From positions 1 through 64,000 of the forward strand of contig JAOUOP010000033.1 in the NCBI GenBank assembly GCA_029880325.1: a stretch of DNA of 64,000 nt. The letters are read 5' to 3'. The notes beneath the pieces were generated by a model. It made no database searches. It saw only the letters and a program-made list of their open reading frames with translations, and was not told where the DNA came from. A program made the translations under genes and the position numbers. The DNA is from Myxococcales bacterium. GTDB lineage: Bacteria > Myxococcota_A > Polyangia > Polyangiales > JAFGIB01. The stretch's first letter is position 1. The number at the start of each line of letters is the position of its first letter. Positions 40,897-50,319 of this stretch are shown piece by piece.

Positions 40897-41205
40897 CCCG
40901 CAAGATTAGCTCGGAATAGGGGGTAATTCCCACGACGATCGTGATCTCCGTCACCTCTTTTGGGTCATTTTGCCTGCTCCATGAAGCCCGCCGGGTGTCC
41001 GAGAGCTTGGGCTGTCCCAACCGCGATACCGAGCCGTCTCCGGCCCGCCCGTACATTACCCGATAATTCGTGGCACTTCCCCAGGTTCGGGTGTATCAAT
41101 AGGTTCGCTGGATCGCGCGTCAGGGTGGGCATTGCCACATCAGCTGCGCTCGAACAGCAGGCCGAGAATCGGCCGTTGCGCTGAGGGAAGAAGGGGATAC
41201 CTGAC
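40897..41205. other. Divergent promoter region between PilZ and AgmX-like genes
   Basis: These 309 bases hold no gene I can support. The sequence is less GC-rich than its surroundings in places (about 40905-40985 and 41050-41110), as expected for two divergent promoters. GGAAGAAGGGG at 41187-41197 is the likely ribosome-binding site of the AgmX-like gene. No hairpin or repeat stands out. Confidence 0.45.
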
Positions 41206-42588
41206 ATGAGCAGTTCATCCACAAAGCCGGAGCCGTCGCGGGCGCTTCTGGAGTCCGTCGGAGACCCGGAGGCGAGCGGGGAAATCGAGGCGCCGCGGGC
41301 CGTAGAGCACGAAGCCAGCGGCCAATACGCGATCGGGGAGAGCGGTGCGAGCGCGGGGGCTTTGCGCGCCGTCGACGATGGTAGAACCACCGAACTCCAC
41401 ATCGACCAGATTTTGGCCATGGAGTCGGTGGGACCCAGGCCCCCCGCCGGGGCCGGCGCCCGGACCGAGCCGCCTCCGCCCCCGGCCGGCAGGGCCCCGG
41501 TCGCTGCGTCGCACCGGGCATCCACCGTACACGACGGCGTCGCGGACGACGATGATAACGGCGAGGTGCACGATCCAGGGCTCGCGGAGTTGGTCAGCAC
41601 CTTGCCTCCCACCATGATGGACGAGGGGGCGGACGGGGATTTCGAACGGGCGGAGCTCGAGCTGGAGGATCTCAGCTTGCGCCTGGACAATCCTTTCGCG
41701 GCTTCGGCGCTGGTACCCGCGCCGCCAGCGCCTCGCCCATGGGGCAAGATCGCGGCGGGCGTCGGTGCCGTGCTGGCGCTGGCGGCGGCTGCGAGCTTTC
41801 TGATCACTCGGCCGGAGCCGGGCCAGGACGACGGGGTGGCCGCCGCTGCGAGTGTGGCACCCATGGCCGCGGTGCCAGGGCCGGCGCTGGTTCCCGAGCC
41901 CAGCGCTCCGCCGCCCCCGGCGGAGCCGCAAGCAGCCACCGAGCCCGGCGCGGCCGTCGTCGCGCAGCCAGAATTCTCCGAGCCCGCCGCAGCCGCCATG
42001 GTCGTGGCGGCGCCCGCGGCGGCCGAACCCGCGGCCGCCCCTGTGCCGGCTCCCGTGCCGGCTCCCGTGCCGGTTCCCGCAGCGGAGGCCGCCGCGCCTC
42101 CCGTCCCCGAGCCGGTCGCGGCGCAGCCGGCCAATGCGGCTCCGGTCCCCACGCCGACGCCAGCGGTGGCCGAGGTCGCTCCCGAGTCCGCCGCCGAGGT
42201 TGCTGCCGCGGCCGTCACCGAGGTGGCGAACGAGACCGCCCCTGAGCCCACCGTCGTCGTCGCCGCGGAGCCGAGCGCCGAAGTGGCAGAGGCACCAGCC
42301 CCAGCGGCCGCGCCGGCAGCAAACCTGCCCCAGCAGCCCACCCGCCAGCAGGTCGTCGACAGCTTCGAGAAGCTGCGCCCGGTGCTCTCCCAGTGCGCGG
42401 CCGGTCAGCACGGCATCCTGAAGGTCAGCATCGCCGTCGCCAGCAGCGGTCGCGTGACCCAGGCCTTGGTGGACGGGGTCTTCCGCGGCACTCCGGCGGG
42501 GTCGTGCATGGCGCGGGAGTTGCGCAAGGCGCGCTTCGAGCCCTTCTCCACGCCGAAGTTCCAGGTGACCTATCCGATGCCGCTATGA
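41206..42588 (+). CDS. Membrane protein with AgmX/PglI-type C-terminal domain
   Basis: The 460-residue product has an N-terminal cytoplasmic region (about 1-180), one transmembrane helix (IAAGVGAVLALAAAASFLI, about 183-201) and a long Pro/Ala/Glu-rich spacer (about 210-375). Its C-terminal domain (about 380-460) has the pattern of the AgmX/PglI C-terminal domain: a Cys in RPVLSQCAAG, VASSGRV and a second Cys in GSCMARELRKARFEPF. The layout is TonB-like: inner-membrane anchor, periplasm-spanning spacer, terminal interaction domain. In Myxococcus, related proteins take part in gliding motility; the role here is inferred. Confidence 0.75.
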   Translation: MSSSSTKPEPSRALLESVGDPEASGEIEAPRAVEHEASGQYAIGESGASAGALRAVDDGRTTELHIDQILAMESVGPRPPAGAGARTEPPPPPAGRAPVAASHRASTVHDGVADDDDNGEVHDPGLAELVSTLPPTMMDEGADGDFERAELELEDLSLRLDNPFAASALVPAPPAPRPWGKIAAGVGAVLALAAAASFLITRPEPGQDDGVAAAASVAPMAAVPGPALVPEPSAPPPPAEPQAATEPGAAVVAQPEFSEPAAAAMVVAAPAAAEPAAAPVPAPVPAPVPVPAAEAAAPPVPEPVAAQPANAAPVPTPTPAVAEVAPESAAEVAAAAVTEVANETAPEPTVVVAAEPSAEVAEAPAPAAAPAANLPQQPTRQQVVDSFEKLRPVLSQCAAGQHGILKVSIAVASSGRVTQALVDGVFRGTPAGSCMARELRKARFEPFSTPKFQVTYPMPL

Positions 42589-42737
42589 GGGCGGACGCTG
42601 GGAGGCCGCCGCCTTGGCGGTGACGTACGGGTTCGCGACAGCGGCGCGAGCGCGTGAAATGGGTGGGCGCGATCTGGCATTGCCGAATCGTGGTCCGTCA
42701 TTTAGTCTCCCCCTCCCCCGCGACGGGTCATTCGACC

Positions 42738-45149
42738 ATGGTAGATACAACCGAAAGTACGACAGCCGAAGGGGCGGCGGCTGGCGCCGACTCGAGCGAG
42801 AGCGCAGCCGCTGCGCCGCTCATTGCGCCCCCCGCAGCGCAACCTGAGACCGCCAGCCCCGCAGAAGCAGCCGCAAGCGACACCGCATCGGGTGTGGATG
42901 CGGGCAATGCGGCAGCGGTCCCCACAGCCGGGGCTCCTGCAGCCAGCGCCGTCGAGTCAGCTGAAACCGCTGCTCCGGAGGCGACTGACGAGGGGGCACC
43001 CGCGCCCGAAGTCGCGCCAGAGGCGGCGGCCAGCGATGGGGCCGAGGGCCAGGCGGCCACTGGCGGCGAATCGGACAAGCCCAAGCGCAAGCGTCGGCGT
43101 CGTCGCAAGAGGAAGGACGGCGTCGAGGGTGAGGCGACCGCGGAGGTCGGCGAGGCCAGCGCTGCGGGAGAACTCAGCGCGGAGGGCAAGGGCAAGAAGA
43201 AGGATGCGGCTGCCGTGCCGTTCCTGCGTTTCTTCACCGGAGCCCAGGCTGGCCGCAAGCATGGCTTCGCCGTCGGTGAGGTGACGGCGGGACGGGTCAG
43301 CCGCATCGAGGGCGGCGCCATCGTCGTCGATCTCTTCGGCAAGGCCCTGGCCGTGGCCGATGAGTTCGAGCCGCGCGAGGTGCCACCGGCTCCCGCGCCG
43401 CAGGCGCCGGTCGAGGCCGCAGAGGGGGCTTCGGAGGCTTCGGATACCGCCGCCGGATCGTCAGTCCAGGCTTCCGCGGGCGCCGCCGAGGCCGCTGCTG
43501 GCGAGGCCGATGTCGCAGAAGCGGCACCGGAGGCACCCACGGACGCGACCGCCGAACCCGAGGCTGCGTTGGAGCCGGAGCTTGCCGACGCTGCTGAAGC
43601 TGTAGCCACAGCTGCAACCGAGGCGGCAGAGGCCGCGACCGTTCAGGCCGAGGTGGCACCGGAAGCCCCCGATGCGGAAGCATCTGCCACGATCGAAGAG
43701 CCGGCCGAAGCTGGCGCCGAGGTCGAGGCGTCCGAGGCGTCCGAGGCCAGCGAAGAGCCAGCGGAGGCTCAGGCCGCCGAAGCTGCCGAAGCGGGGGGCA
43801 TCGCGACCTCCGGGGCCCCGCTCACGCCAGCGCCGGTGGTGCCCGAGGACCTGCCACGTCCGGAGGCACCCAGCATGGGTGCCATCTTCCGTGGTCGCAT
43901 CGGCGCCATCTCCGAGAGCGGCCACATCGCCATCGTCAACCGCAACATTGACCGCCAAGCGGTCAAGGCGCAGCTCGAGCGCTACCGCGTCGAACGGCGC
44001 CGTGTCGAAGGCGTCGTCTACGGGTTCAACCGTGGTGGCTTCGACGTGTTGGTCGCCGGCATCCGGGCCTTCTGTCCGGCCACGGCGATGTCGCTGGGTG
44101 ATATCGACGACCCCAACGAATACGTCGGCAAGAAGTACGAATTTCTGCTGCCCAGTTCCCAGAGCGGTGGCAAGAACATCATCGTCAGTCGCCGCTCGAT
44201 CCTCGAGCGCCTGCAGCGCAAGCAGGCCCGTGAGTTGCTGCGTTCGCTCGAGCCCGGCCAGCGCCTCAAGGGCAAGGTCACCCACGTGCGCGAGTTCGGC
44301 GTCTTCGTGGACATCGGCGGCGTCGAGGGCCTCGTGCATCAGAGCGAGCTGTCCTACGCACACGGCACCAAGCCCGCCGACATTTGCAGCGCGGGCGACG
44401 AGCTCGAGGTGCAGGTGCTGAAGGTCGGCGGCGAGCCGAAAAAGTCCGAAGGGGGAGGGCGCCGCGATCGCACTCCGCGCGTCAGCCTCTCGGTCAAGGC
44501 GCTGCAGCCCGATCCCTGGCAGGAGCACGCCGAGCTGCTGCGCGAGGGCAGCGTGCGCGAGGGCAAGGTCACCCGCACCACGGAGTTCGGTGCTTTCATC
44601 GAGCTCGCTCCCAGCATCGAAGGCCTGTTGCACATCAGCGAGCTGGGGCGCGACCTGCAGCACGCCAACCAGGCGGTGCAGGAAGGCGAGGCCATCCATG
44701 TGGTGGTCGAGCGGGCCGACCGCAAAGCCCGCCGCATCTCCCTGTCGCGTTTGGGCGCGGCCGAGCTGGAAGAGTTCAAGGCCGGCAAGCTCACCGAGGT
44801 TGCTCCCCGCTTGCGGCCTGGAGCCCACCTCAAGGTCGCCGTCGACCGGATCGAGCATCGCGGGCTGGTCGTGCGCGTGCCCGGAGCCGTCGGCAAGCGC
44901 GCCCGGGGCTTCATTCCCAACAGCGAGACCGGCCACGATCGCGGTACCGACTTGCGCAAGCTCTACGCGCCCGGCACCGAGATCGAGGTCAAGGTGATCG
45001 GCTTCGATCGCGACGGTGGTCTGCGCTGTTCGCCCAAGGCGCTCGAGGTGGACGAAGAGCGCAAGGCGGTCAAGGATTACCGACGCGAGGCCGCCAAGCA
45101 GGGCTTCGGCACCTTCGGCGATCTGCTGAAGGCGAAGCTGGGTGACTAG
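42738..45149 (+). CDS. S1-domain RNA-binding protein with a long low-complexity N-terminal region
   Basis: Residues about 390-803 contain four or five S1 modules. The clearest are GQRLKGKVTHVREFGVFVDI and GSVREGKVTRTTEFGAFIEL, each with the GxFV/GAF core, plus a final degenerate module. The first 390 residues are Ala/Glu/Pro-rich, with a basic patch KRKRRRRRKRKDG. Ordinary RpsA has six S1 domains and no such head, so the protein could be an S1-family variant binding mRNA or ribosomes, or a YabR-like factor. I chose ATG 42738; an ATG at 42654 is possible. No strong ribosome-binding site is visible. Confidence 0.82.
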   Translation: MVDTTESTTAEGAAAGADSSESAAAAPLIAPPAAQPETASPAEAAASDTASGVDAGNAAAVPTAGAPAASAVESAETAAPEATDEGAPAPEVAPEAAASDGAEGQAATGGESDKPKRKRRRRRKRKDGVEGEATAEVGEASAAGELSAEGKGKKKDAAAVPFLRFFTGAQAGRKHGFAVGEVTAGRVSRIEGGAIVVDLFGKALAVADEFEPREVPPAPAPQAPVEAAEGASEASDTAAGSSVQASAGAAEAAAGEADVAEAAPEAPTDATAEPEAALEPELADAAEAVATAATEAAEAATVQAEVAPEAPDAEASATIEEPAEAGAEVEASEASEASEEPAEAQAAEAAEAGGIATSGAPLTPAPVVPEDLPRPEAPSMGAIFRGRIGAISESGHIAIVNRNIDRQAVKAQLERYRVERRRVEGVVYGFNRGGFDVLVAGIRAFCPATAMSLGDIDDPNEYVGKKYEFLLPSSQSGGKNIIVSRRSILERLQRKQARELLRSLEPGQRLKGKVTHVREFGVFVDIGGVEGLVHQSELSYAHGTKPADICSAGDELEVQVLKVGGEPKKSEGGGRRDRTPRVSLSVKALQPDPWQEHAELLREGSVREGKVTRTTEFGAFIELAPSIEGLLHISELGRDLQHANQAVQEGEAIHVVVERADRKARRISLSRLGAAELEEFKAGKLTEVAPRLRPGAHLKVAVDRIEHRGLVVRVPGAVGKRARGFIPNSETGHDRGTDLRKLYAPGTEIEVKVIGFDRDGGLRCSPKALEVDEERKAVKDYRREAAKQGFGTFGDLLKAKLGD

Positions 45150-45224
45150 TCACCTGGGTCGCATCTCCGGGTGCCGCATTGCGGTTGCCAGTCGAAGATC
45201 GCGATGCTACAAAGCCGGCTCACT

Positions 45225-45296
45225 GGGCGATTAACTCAGCGGTAGAGTGCCATCTTCACACGGTGGACGTCGCTGGTTCGACTCCAGCATCGCCCA
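45225..45296 (+). tRNA. tRNA-Val (CAC anticodon)
   Basis: Acceptor GGGCGAT (45225-45231) pairs with ATCGCCC (45289-45295). D-arm ACTC/GAGT; anticodon stem CCATC/GGTGG with loop TTCACAC, anticodon CAC. T-arm GCTGG-TTCGACT-CCAGC. The discriminator is A45296, and CCA is not encoded. Confidence 0.94.
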
Positions 45297-45303
45297 CAAT
45301 GAT

Positions 45304-45336
45304 GACGCTCCCGTCGGTATCTCCGGCGGGAGCGTC
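45304..45336 (+). terminator. Hairpin after tRNA-Val(CAC)
   Basis: GACGCTCCCG (45304-45313) pairs perfectly with CGGGAGCGTC (45327-45336) around a 13-base loop. It lies eight bases after the tRNA and ahead of the enoyl-CoA hydratase. No T-run follows, so termination strength is uncertain. Confidence 0.6.
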
Positions 45337-45357
45337 TCAGCTTACGAGGCTTTTGGC

Positions 45358-46137
45358 ATGTCAGACGAGAGGGTGCTGCTTCAACGGGACGGGGACGTCG
45401 CCACGCTTACCATCAATCGGGAGCAGGCGCTCAACGCCCTCGATCGCGAGACGCTGGAGGCGCTATCCGACGTGCTGACACGGCTTGCCGGCGACTTGCC
45501 GCTGGCCGCGGTGATCACGGGCGCCGGCAAGCGCGCCTTTGTGGCGGGCGCCGACATCGCGGCCATGCGGGAGATGTCGGTCCAAGAAGCCACCGACTTC
45601 GCACGCCTGGGGCAGGGCGTCTTTGCTGCCATCGAGCAGCTCGCTTGCCCCGTGATCGCTGCGGTCAATGGCTTCGCCCTGGGCGGCGGCACCGAGCTGG
45701 CCCTGGCCTGTGACTTCATCTACGCCTCCGATCGAGCGCGCTTTGGTCAACCCGAAGTCAAGCTCGGTATCATCCCGGGCTTCGGCGGTACCCAGCGCTT
45801 GAGCCGCAGGGTGGGACCGGGCATGGCGCGCGAGCTGATCTACTCCGGGCGCATGATCGACGCGGCTGAAGCCCTGCGCATCGGTTTGGCCAATCGCGTC
45901 GTGCCTGCGGCCGAGCTGCTCGATGCGGTCGCCAGCACGGCGCGCGAGATCGCGGCGGTGGGGCCAGGAGCCGTGGCGGCGTCGAAGCGCGTGATCCTGG
46001 CTGGCGCCGACCTCTCCCTGGCCGAGGCCATCGAGCTCGAAGCGCGCGCCTTTGGCGAGTGTTTCGCCTGGAACGACCAGCGCGAGGGCATGGCTGCCTT
46101 CCTGGACAAGCGCGAGCCGAAGTTCACGCGCTCCTGA
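45358..46137 (+). CDS. Enoyl-CoA hydratase/isomerase (crotonase family)
   Basis: The 259-residue protein has the crotonase fold. The oxyanion region AFVAGADIAAM and GGGTELALACD carry one catalytic Glu, and QPEVKLGIIPGFGGTQRL the second. Both Glu are present, consistent with hydratase activity on 2-enoyl-CoA in beta-oxidation or a related pathway. I chose ATG 45358, preceded by GAGG; the open frame upstream overlaps the tRNA and hairpin. A RidA gene follows 18 bp later and is probably co-transcribed. The exact substrate is unknown. Confidence 0.92.
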   Translation: MSDERVLLQRDGDVATLTINREQALNALDRETLEALSDVLTRLAGDLPLAAVITGAGKRAFVAGADIAAMREMSVQEATDFARLGQGVFAAIEQLACPVIAAVNGFALGGGTELALACDFIYASDRARFGQPEVKLGIIPGFGGTQRLSRRVGPGMARELIYSGRMIDAAEALRIGLANRVVPAAELLDAVASTAREIAAVGPGAVAASKRVILAGADLSLAEAIELEARAFGECFAWNDQREGMAAFLDKREPKFTRS

Positions 46138-46155
46138 GCTGGAGGAGGATGGGGC

Positions 46156-46542
46156 ATGGACGAGAAGCGAGTGATCGAGACCGACCTGGCGCCACCGGCG
46201 GTGGGTCCCTACAGCCAGGCCATCGTGGCCGGCGGCTTTGTCTTCCTCTCTGGCCAAGTTCCGCTGGATCCCGCGACCGGTCGACTGATCGAGAGCGAGG
46301 ACGTGGGCGATCACGTGGCGCGCTGCTTCGAAAACCTCAAGGCCGTGCTCGAAGCGGCTGGTAGTGACCTCGATCGCGCGGTGAAGGTGACGCTCTACCT
46401 GGCCGACATCCACGACTACCGCGCCGCCAACGAGGCCTACGCACGCTATTTTGGCGAGGCGCCACCGGCGCGCGCGGCTTTTCAGGTCGCACGGCTGCCG
46501 CTCAACGCCCGCGTCGAGATCGATATGATCGCACTCGCTTGA
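46156..46542 (+). CDS. RidA family enamine/imine deaminase
   Basis: The 128-residue protein has the RidA signature: GPYSQAIVAGGFVFLSGQ near the N-terminus, an Arg in FQVARLPLNARVEIDMIA near the C-terminus and a trimeric YjgF fold. RidA hydrolyses reactive 2-aminoacrylate and related enamines formed by PLP enzymes. It has a GGAGGAGG site just before the ATG at 46156. It follows the enoyl-CoA hydratase and converges with purA. Confidence 0.92.
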   Translation: MDEKRVIETDLAPPAVGPYSQAIVAGGFVFLSGQVPLDPATGRLIESEDVGDHVARCFENLKAVLEAAGSDLDRAVKVTLYLADIHDYRAANEAYARYFGEAPPARAAFQVARLPLNARVEIDMIALA

Positions 46543-46585
46543 GCGCCCAAGCCGCGAGTTTGTTGGAGTCTGGGCGTCGCGGCGT

Positions 46586-47875
46586 TCAGGCGTCGAACGG
46601 ATCGCGCACCGTGATCGTCTGCTCGCGATCGGGGCCCACGCTCAGCAGCCATAGCGGGCAGCCGATGGCGGTCTCGATCGCTTCGATGTAACGACGGGCA
46701 TTGGAGGGAAGCTGCTCGAGGGAGCGGCACTCGGTGATCGCTTCGTCCCACCCGGGGTAGCTGGCGTAGATCGGCTTGACCTCGTCGAGCCGATCGTAGG
46801 GCGGCAGCGACAGCCGCTCTCCGTCGAGTTCGTAGTGGGTGCAGAGCTTGAGTTCGCCCATACCGGTCAGCACATCGATCTTGGTCAGGGCCAGCCCGCT
46901 GAAACCATTGAGCTGGGCTGCCAGCCGCAGCGCTGGCAGGTCCAGCCAGCCGCAGCGTCGGGGCCTGCCGGTGGTGGCGCCGAATTCGGCACCCGCTTTT
47001 CGCAGCTCGTCGCCGGTCGCGTCTTCGAGCTCGGTGGGGAAGGGGCCGTTGCCCACGCGCGTTGCATAGGCCTTGCTGATGCCGACCACGGCCGAGATCG
47101 CCGTGGGCCCGATACCCGAGCCCACACAGGCACCTCCGGCCACGGTCGAAGAGCTGGTGACGAAGGGGTAGGTGCCACCGTCGATGTCCAGGAGCGCGCC
47201 CTGGGCGCCTTCCATGAGCACCCGCTTGCCCTCGCCGAGTGCGTCGCGAACGCGCGCGCCGGCGTCGCCCACCATCGAGCCAAGGGCCTGGCCGAGCTCC
47301 CGGTAGCGCGCGCAGGTCGCAGCGTGCTCGGCCTCCAGGTCGAAGGGCTGCCCCTCGAGCGCCTCGATTACGGGCACCCAGGCTTCCAGATTCGCGCGCA
47401 GCTTCATCGCAAAGCGCTCGGGCGTGCGCAGATCGCCCATGCGCAGCCCGCGCCTGGCAACCTTGTCCTCGTAGGCCGGCCCGATGCCGCGCTTGGTGGT
47501 GCCGAGGGAGCCTGCCCGCGCATCGCGCAGGGCATCGATGCGCGGGTGGTGTGGCAGCACCAAAAACGCCCGCTCCGAGACCATGAAGCGCGCCGGGTCG
47601 AAGAGCCCCTTGCTGCGCAGCACTTCGATCTCGTTCAACAGCACGGCCGGGTCGATCACCGTTCCCTGGCCGAGCACGCAGTCCTTGTCGCTGTGCAGGG
47701 CGCCCGAGGGCATCAGGTGGAAGATCTGCTGCTGGCCGTCCACCACCAGCGTATGACCGGCATTGGCGCCGCCGCCGTAGCGCACCACCTGATCGGCGTA
47801 GTGCGCGTAGATGTCGACGATCTTGCCCTTGCCTTCGTCGCCCCACTGGGCGCCCACGACCACAACCGCTCCCAT
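46586..47875 (-). CDS. purA: Adenylosuccinate synthetase
   Basis: The 429-residue enzyme joins IMP and aspartate with GTP, the first committed step to AMP. It has the P-loop-like GDEGKGK (about 12-18) with the catalytic Asp, NAGHT with the catalytic His, and KRGIGPAYEDK. The length is normal. It is transcribed from the right, 110 bp downstream of serA. The 43 bases to the convergent RidA gene contain overlapping inverted repeats. Confidence 0.98.
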   Translation of the reverse strand: MGAVVVVGAQWGDEGKGKIVDIYAHYADQVVRYGGGANAGHTLVVDGQQQIFHLMPSGALHSDKDCVLGQGTVIDPAVLLNEIEVLRSKGLFDPARFMVSERAFLVLPHHPRIDALRDARAGSLGTTKRGIGPAYEDKVARRGLRMGDLRTPERFAMKLRANLEAWVPVIEALEGQPFDLEAEHAATCARYRELGQALGSMVGDAGARVRDALGEGKRVLMEGAQGALLDIDGGTYPFVTSSSTVAGGACVGSGIGPTAISAVVGISKAYATRVGNGPFPTELEDATGDELRKAGAEFGATTGRPRRCGWLDLPALRLAAQLNGFSGLALTKIDVLTGMGELKLCTHYELDGERLSLPPYDRLDEVKPIYASYPGWDEAITECRSLEQLPSNARRYIEAIETAIGCPLWLLSVGPDREQTITVRDPFDA

Positions 47876-47985
47876 AGCTCAGCCCTTTTCCTCAAAGCGA
47901 CACAACTTCACGGGGCCCGCGGGGAGCATCCGTAGCAGCTTTTCCAAATACGCTGCCGACTCTGTGCCGTACACCGGCCCGTCTG

Positions 47986-49572
47986 TCACAGCTTCACGAG
48001 CTGAACCGAGCGCACATTCGCAAGCTCGCGCAGCTCGGTCAGAGCGTCCTGGGGCACGGCCTGATCGACGTTCCAGACCGCCAGGGCTTGCCCGTCGTCC
48101 AGGCCCACCTGCATGCGGCTGACATTGATCTCGCGCTTGCCCAGCACCGTTCCCACCGATCCGATGACGCCGGGGCGATCGTCGTTGTGCATGATCAACA
48201 CGCGTCCGGTGAGATCGGCGTCCAACTCGTAGCCATCGAGGCCCACCAGCAGCGACTGCCCGGAGGCGCCGACGGTACCGGTGGCGGTGTGCAGGCCGCC
48301 TTCGCCGGAGACCGTCACGCGCACGCTGCTGGTGAAGCGGCGCGGCGTCTCTTCGCGCACCTCGATTACACGAATGCCGCGTTCCTTGGCCTCGTAGGGG
48401 GCGCTGATGGGATTGACCGGGCCCTCGAGAAAGCGCTCCAGGTAGCCCGCCAGCGCCGCGTGGGCGATCGGCTGCACGCCGAACTCTCCGGCCGCACCCG
48501 AGCAGGTCACCCGCAGCTCGCGCACGTCGATGGCCTCGAGCTGACCCAGCAGCGTGCCCAGGCGGCGCGCCACGGTGACGTAGGGGCGCAGCTGCTCGGC
48601 GGCCTCGCCGGGTAGCGACGGCACGTTGACGGCGTTGGTGATGGTGCCGTCCCGGAGATAGTCCGCAACCTGCTCGGCGATCTCGCGGGCGACCCGATCC
48701 TGCGCTTCGGCGGTGGAGGCGCCCAGGTGGGGGGTGAGCACGACGGCATCGAGGCCGAGCAGCGGGTTGTCCGCGGCCACCGGCTCCTTGGTGAAGACGT
48801 CCAGGGCCGCGCCGGCGACCTTGCCTGAAGCGATGGCGTCGGCCAGGGCCTGCTCATCGACGATGCCGCCGCGGGCCGCGTTGACGATGAGCACGCCGCG
48901 CTTGCACTTCTCGAGGGCCTCGGTGCCGATCAGGCCCTTGGTCTCGGGGGTCAGGGGCGCGTGGATGGTGATGAAGTCTGCGCGCGCGAAGAGATCGTCG
49001 AGGTTGGTCAGCTCGACGCCGAGGCTGGCGGCGCGCTCGGAGCTGATGACCGGATCGAAGGCGATGACCTTCATTTTCAGGCCCTGGGCGCGACTGGCGG
49101 CGATGCGCCCGATGTTGCCCAGGCCGATGACGCCCAGCGTCTTGCCCGAAATCTCGATGCCTTCGAAGGCAGACTTCTCCCACTTGCCCTGGCGCATGCT
49201 GGCGGTGGCCTGGGGGATCTTGCGCGCCAGCGACAACAGCAGCGAAATCGCGTGTTCGGCGGTCGTGACGGCGTTGCCGGTCGGCGTGTTCATCACAACC
49301 ACGCCCCGACGGCTTGCGGCGGGCACATCCACGTTGTCGACGCCGATGCCCGCGCGGCCGATGGCGCGCAGCTGCTCGGCGTGCTCGAGCACGCGAGCGG
49401 TTACCTTCGAGCCGCTGCGAATGATCAGCCCGTCGTACTCGCCGATGACCTCGGCCAGCTCGTCCTCACTGAGCCCGGGCCGGTAGTCGAAGTCGATGTC
49501 TTCGCGGGCCTTGAGGACGTTGAGGCCAGCGTCGCTGAGCTTGTCGGAAACCAGGACTTTGCTTGTGGTCAT
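47986..49572 (-). CDS. serA: D-3-phosphoglycerate dehydrogenase
   Basis: The 528-residue enzyme oxidises 3-phosphoglycerate to phosphohydroxypyruvate, starting serine synthesis. The NAD-binding GLGNIGRIAASRA motif, the catalytic Arg in NAARGGIVDE and the His in LTPHLGAST are present. An intervening ASB domain (about 320-445) and a C-terminal ACT domain (about 455-528, MHNDDRPGVIGSVG) make this the long type, which may be inhibited by serine. It precedes purA on the same strand. Confidence 0.97.
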   Translation of the reverse strand: MTTSKVLVSDKLSDAGLNVLKAREDIDFDYRPGLSEDELAEVIGEYDGLIIRSGSKVTARVLEHAEQLRAIGRAGIGVDNVDVPAASRRGVVVMNTPTGNAVTTAEHAISLLLSLARKIPQATASMRQGKWEKSAFEGIEISGKTLGVIGLGNIGRIAASRAQGLKMKVIAFDPVISSERAASLGVELTNLDDLFARADFITIHAPLTPETKGLIGTEALEKCKRGVLIVNAARGGIVDEQALADAIASGKVAGAALDVFTKEPVAADNPLLGLDAVVLTPHLGASTAEAQDRVAREIAEQVADYLRDGTITNAVNVPSLPGEAAEQLRPYVTVARRLGTLLGQLEAIDVRELRVTCSGAAGEFGVQPIAHAALAGYLERFLEGPVNPISAPYEAKERGIRVIEVREETPRRFTSSVRVTVSGEGGLHTATGTVGASGQSLLVGLDGYELDADLTGRVLIMHNDDRPGVIGSVGTVLGKREINVSRMQVGLDDGQALAVWNVDQAVPQDALTELRELANVRSVQLVKL

Positions 49573-50319
49573 TTCGCAGCTGGGCGGGGTCGGGGTGTGC
49601 CCGAGCCCTCTATCTGGGGTTCATGCCGAGCAGATCGGAATCAGTGGCTGCCAGGCGGGTGGGTGAGGGTGGAATTGGGTGCGCAGGCCGCGGCCCGTGG
49701 TAAGGAGTGCCGCTCGCCGGCACCCCCGAGCCGTGCCCCTCGCGGAGGAAGCATCTACCAGTGACCGCATCGGTCGAAGCATCTGGCCACCGGGCCCTTT
49801 ACGGCGTGAAATTCGTCGCCGGCGATCGACTGCGACCACACGGGCTCCGTGACGTGAAAAAGGACCCGTGCCTGGTAGCATCCGGGGAAGATCGGGTCAA
49901 GGCGCAGCGTGTGCGCTGTGGCCACAAATCTCCGCTGTCGCTGCGTCATTTGTGGCGACCGCGCTGGCCGCGAGAGCCACTTCGCGGGCGCTGGCGATCG
50001 TGGCGGACGCGGGGGTGGGGTAGTGCACGATCAATCAGCAGGCCATTCGAGGAGGCCGAATGCGACTGCGTAGCATTCGGTGCTTGACCTCACGATGCGA
50101 TCTGGCGTTTAAGCGCCCCGTCGCTGGCACCCGCCGGACTTCGCTTCCGCCGCGTGCCTTGACGCGCCAGCGGGTACGACCCTAGCGGTCTCGCAAAGGC
50201 TCGTACCCGACTCCCCAAGGCGCTTCGCTCATGGAGCGTCGAGCTTGTCCCGGCGCTTTGCGATCTGTATAAGCGCGCCACCCAAATAGTTCCGGTCGAC
50301 TCCAGAAACGAGCACGCCC
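49573..50319. other. Hairpin-rich intergenic region between serA and actA
   Basis: This 747-bp stretch must contain the divergent serA and act promoters. I see three perfect inverted repeats: 49921-49929 with 49948-49956, 50056-50063 with 50073-50080, and 50171-50179 with 50201-50209. GCGATCTG occurs at 50097 and again at 50260, in similar surroundings ending AAGCGC. A minus-strand frame ending near 49755 (RVLFHVTEPVWSQS) looks protein-like but has no known family and may be a remnant. No confident gene is present. Confidence 0.55.

Noticed and set aside
41071..41090. Possible sigma-54 promoter beginning TGGCAC
   Set aside because: The -12 element lacks the required GC at the right spacing from TGGCAC.
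49755..49949. Minus-strand 64-codon frame as a gene
   Set aside because: It looks partly protein-like but is short, has no family, ribosome-binding site or conserved context.
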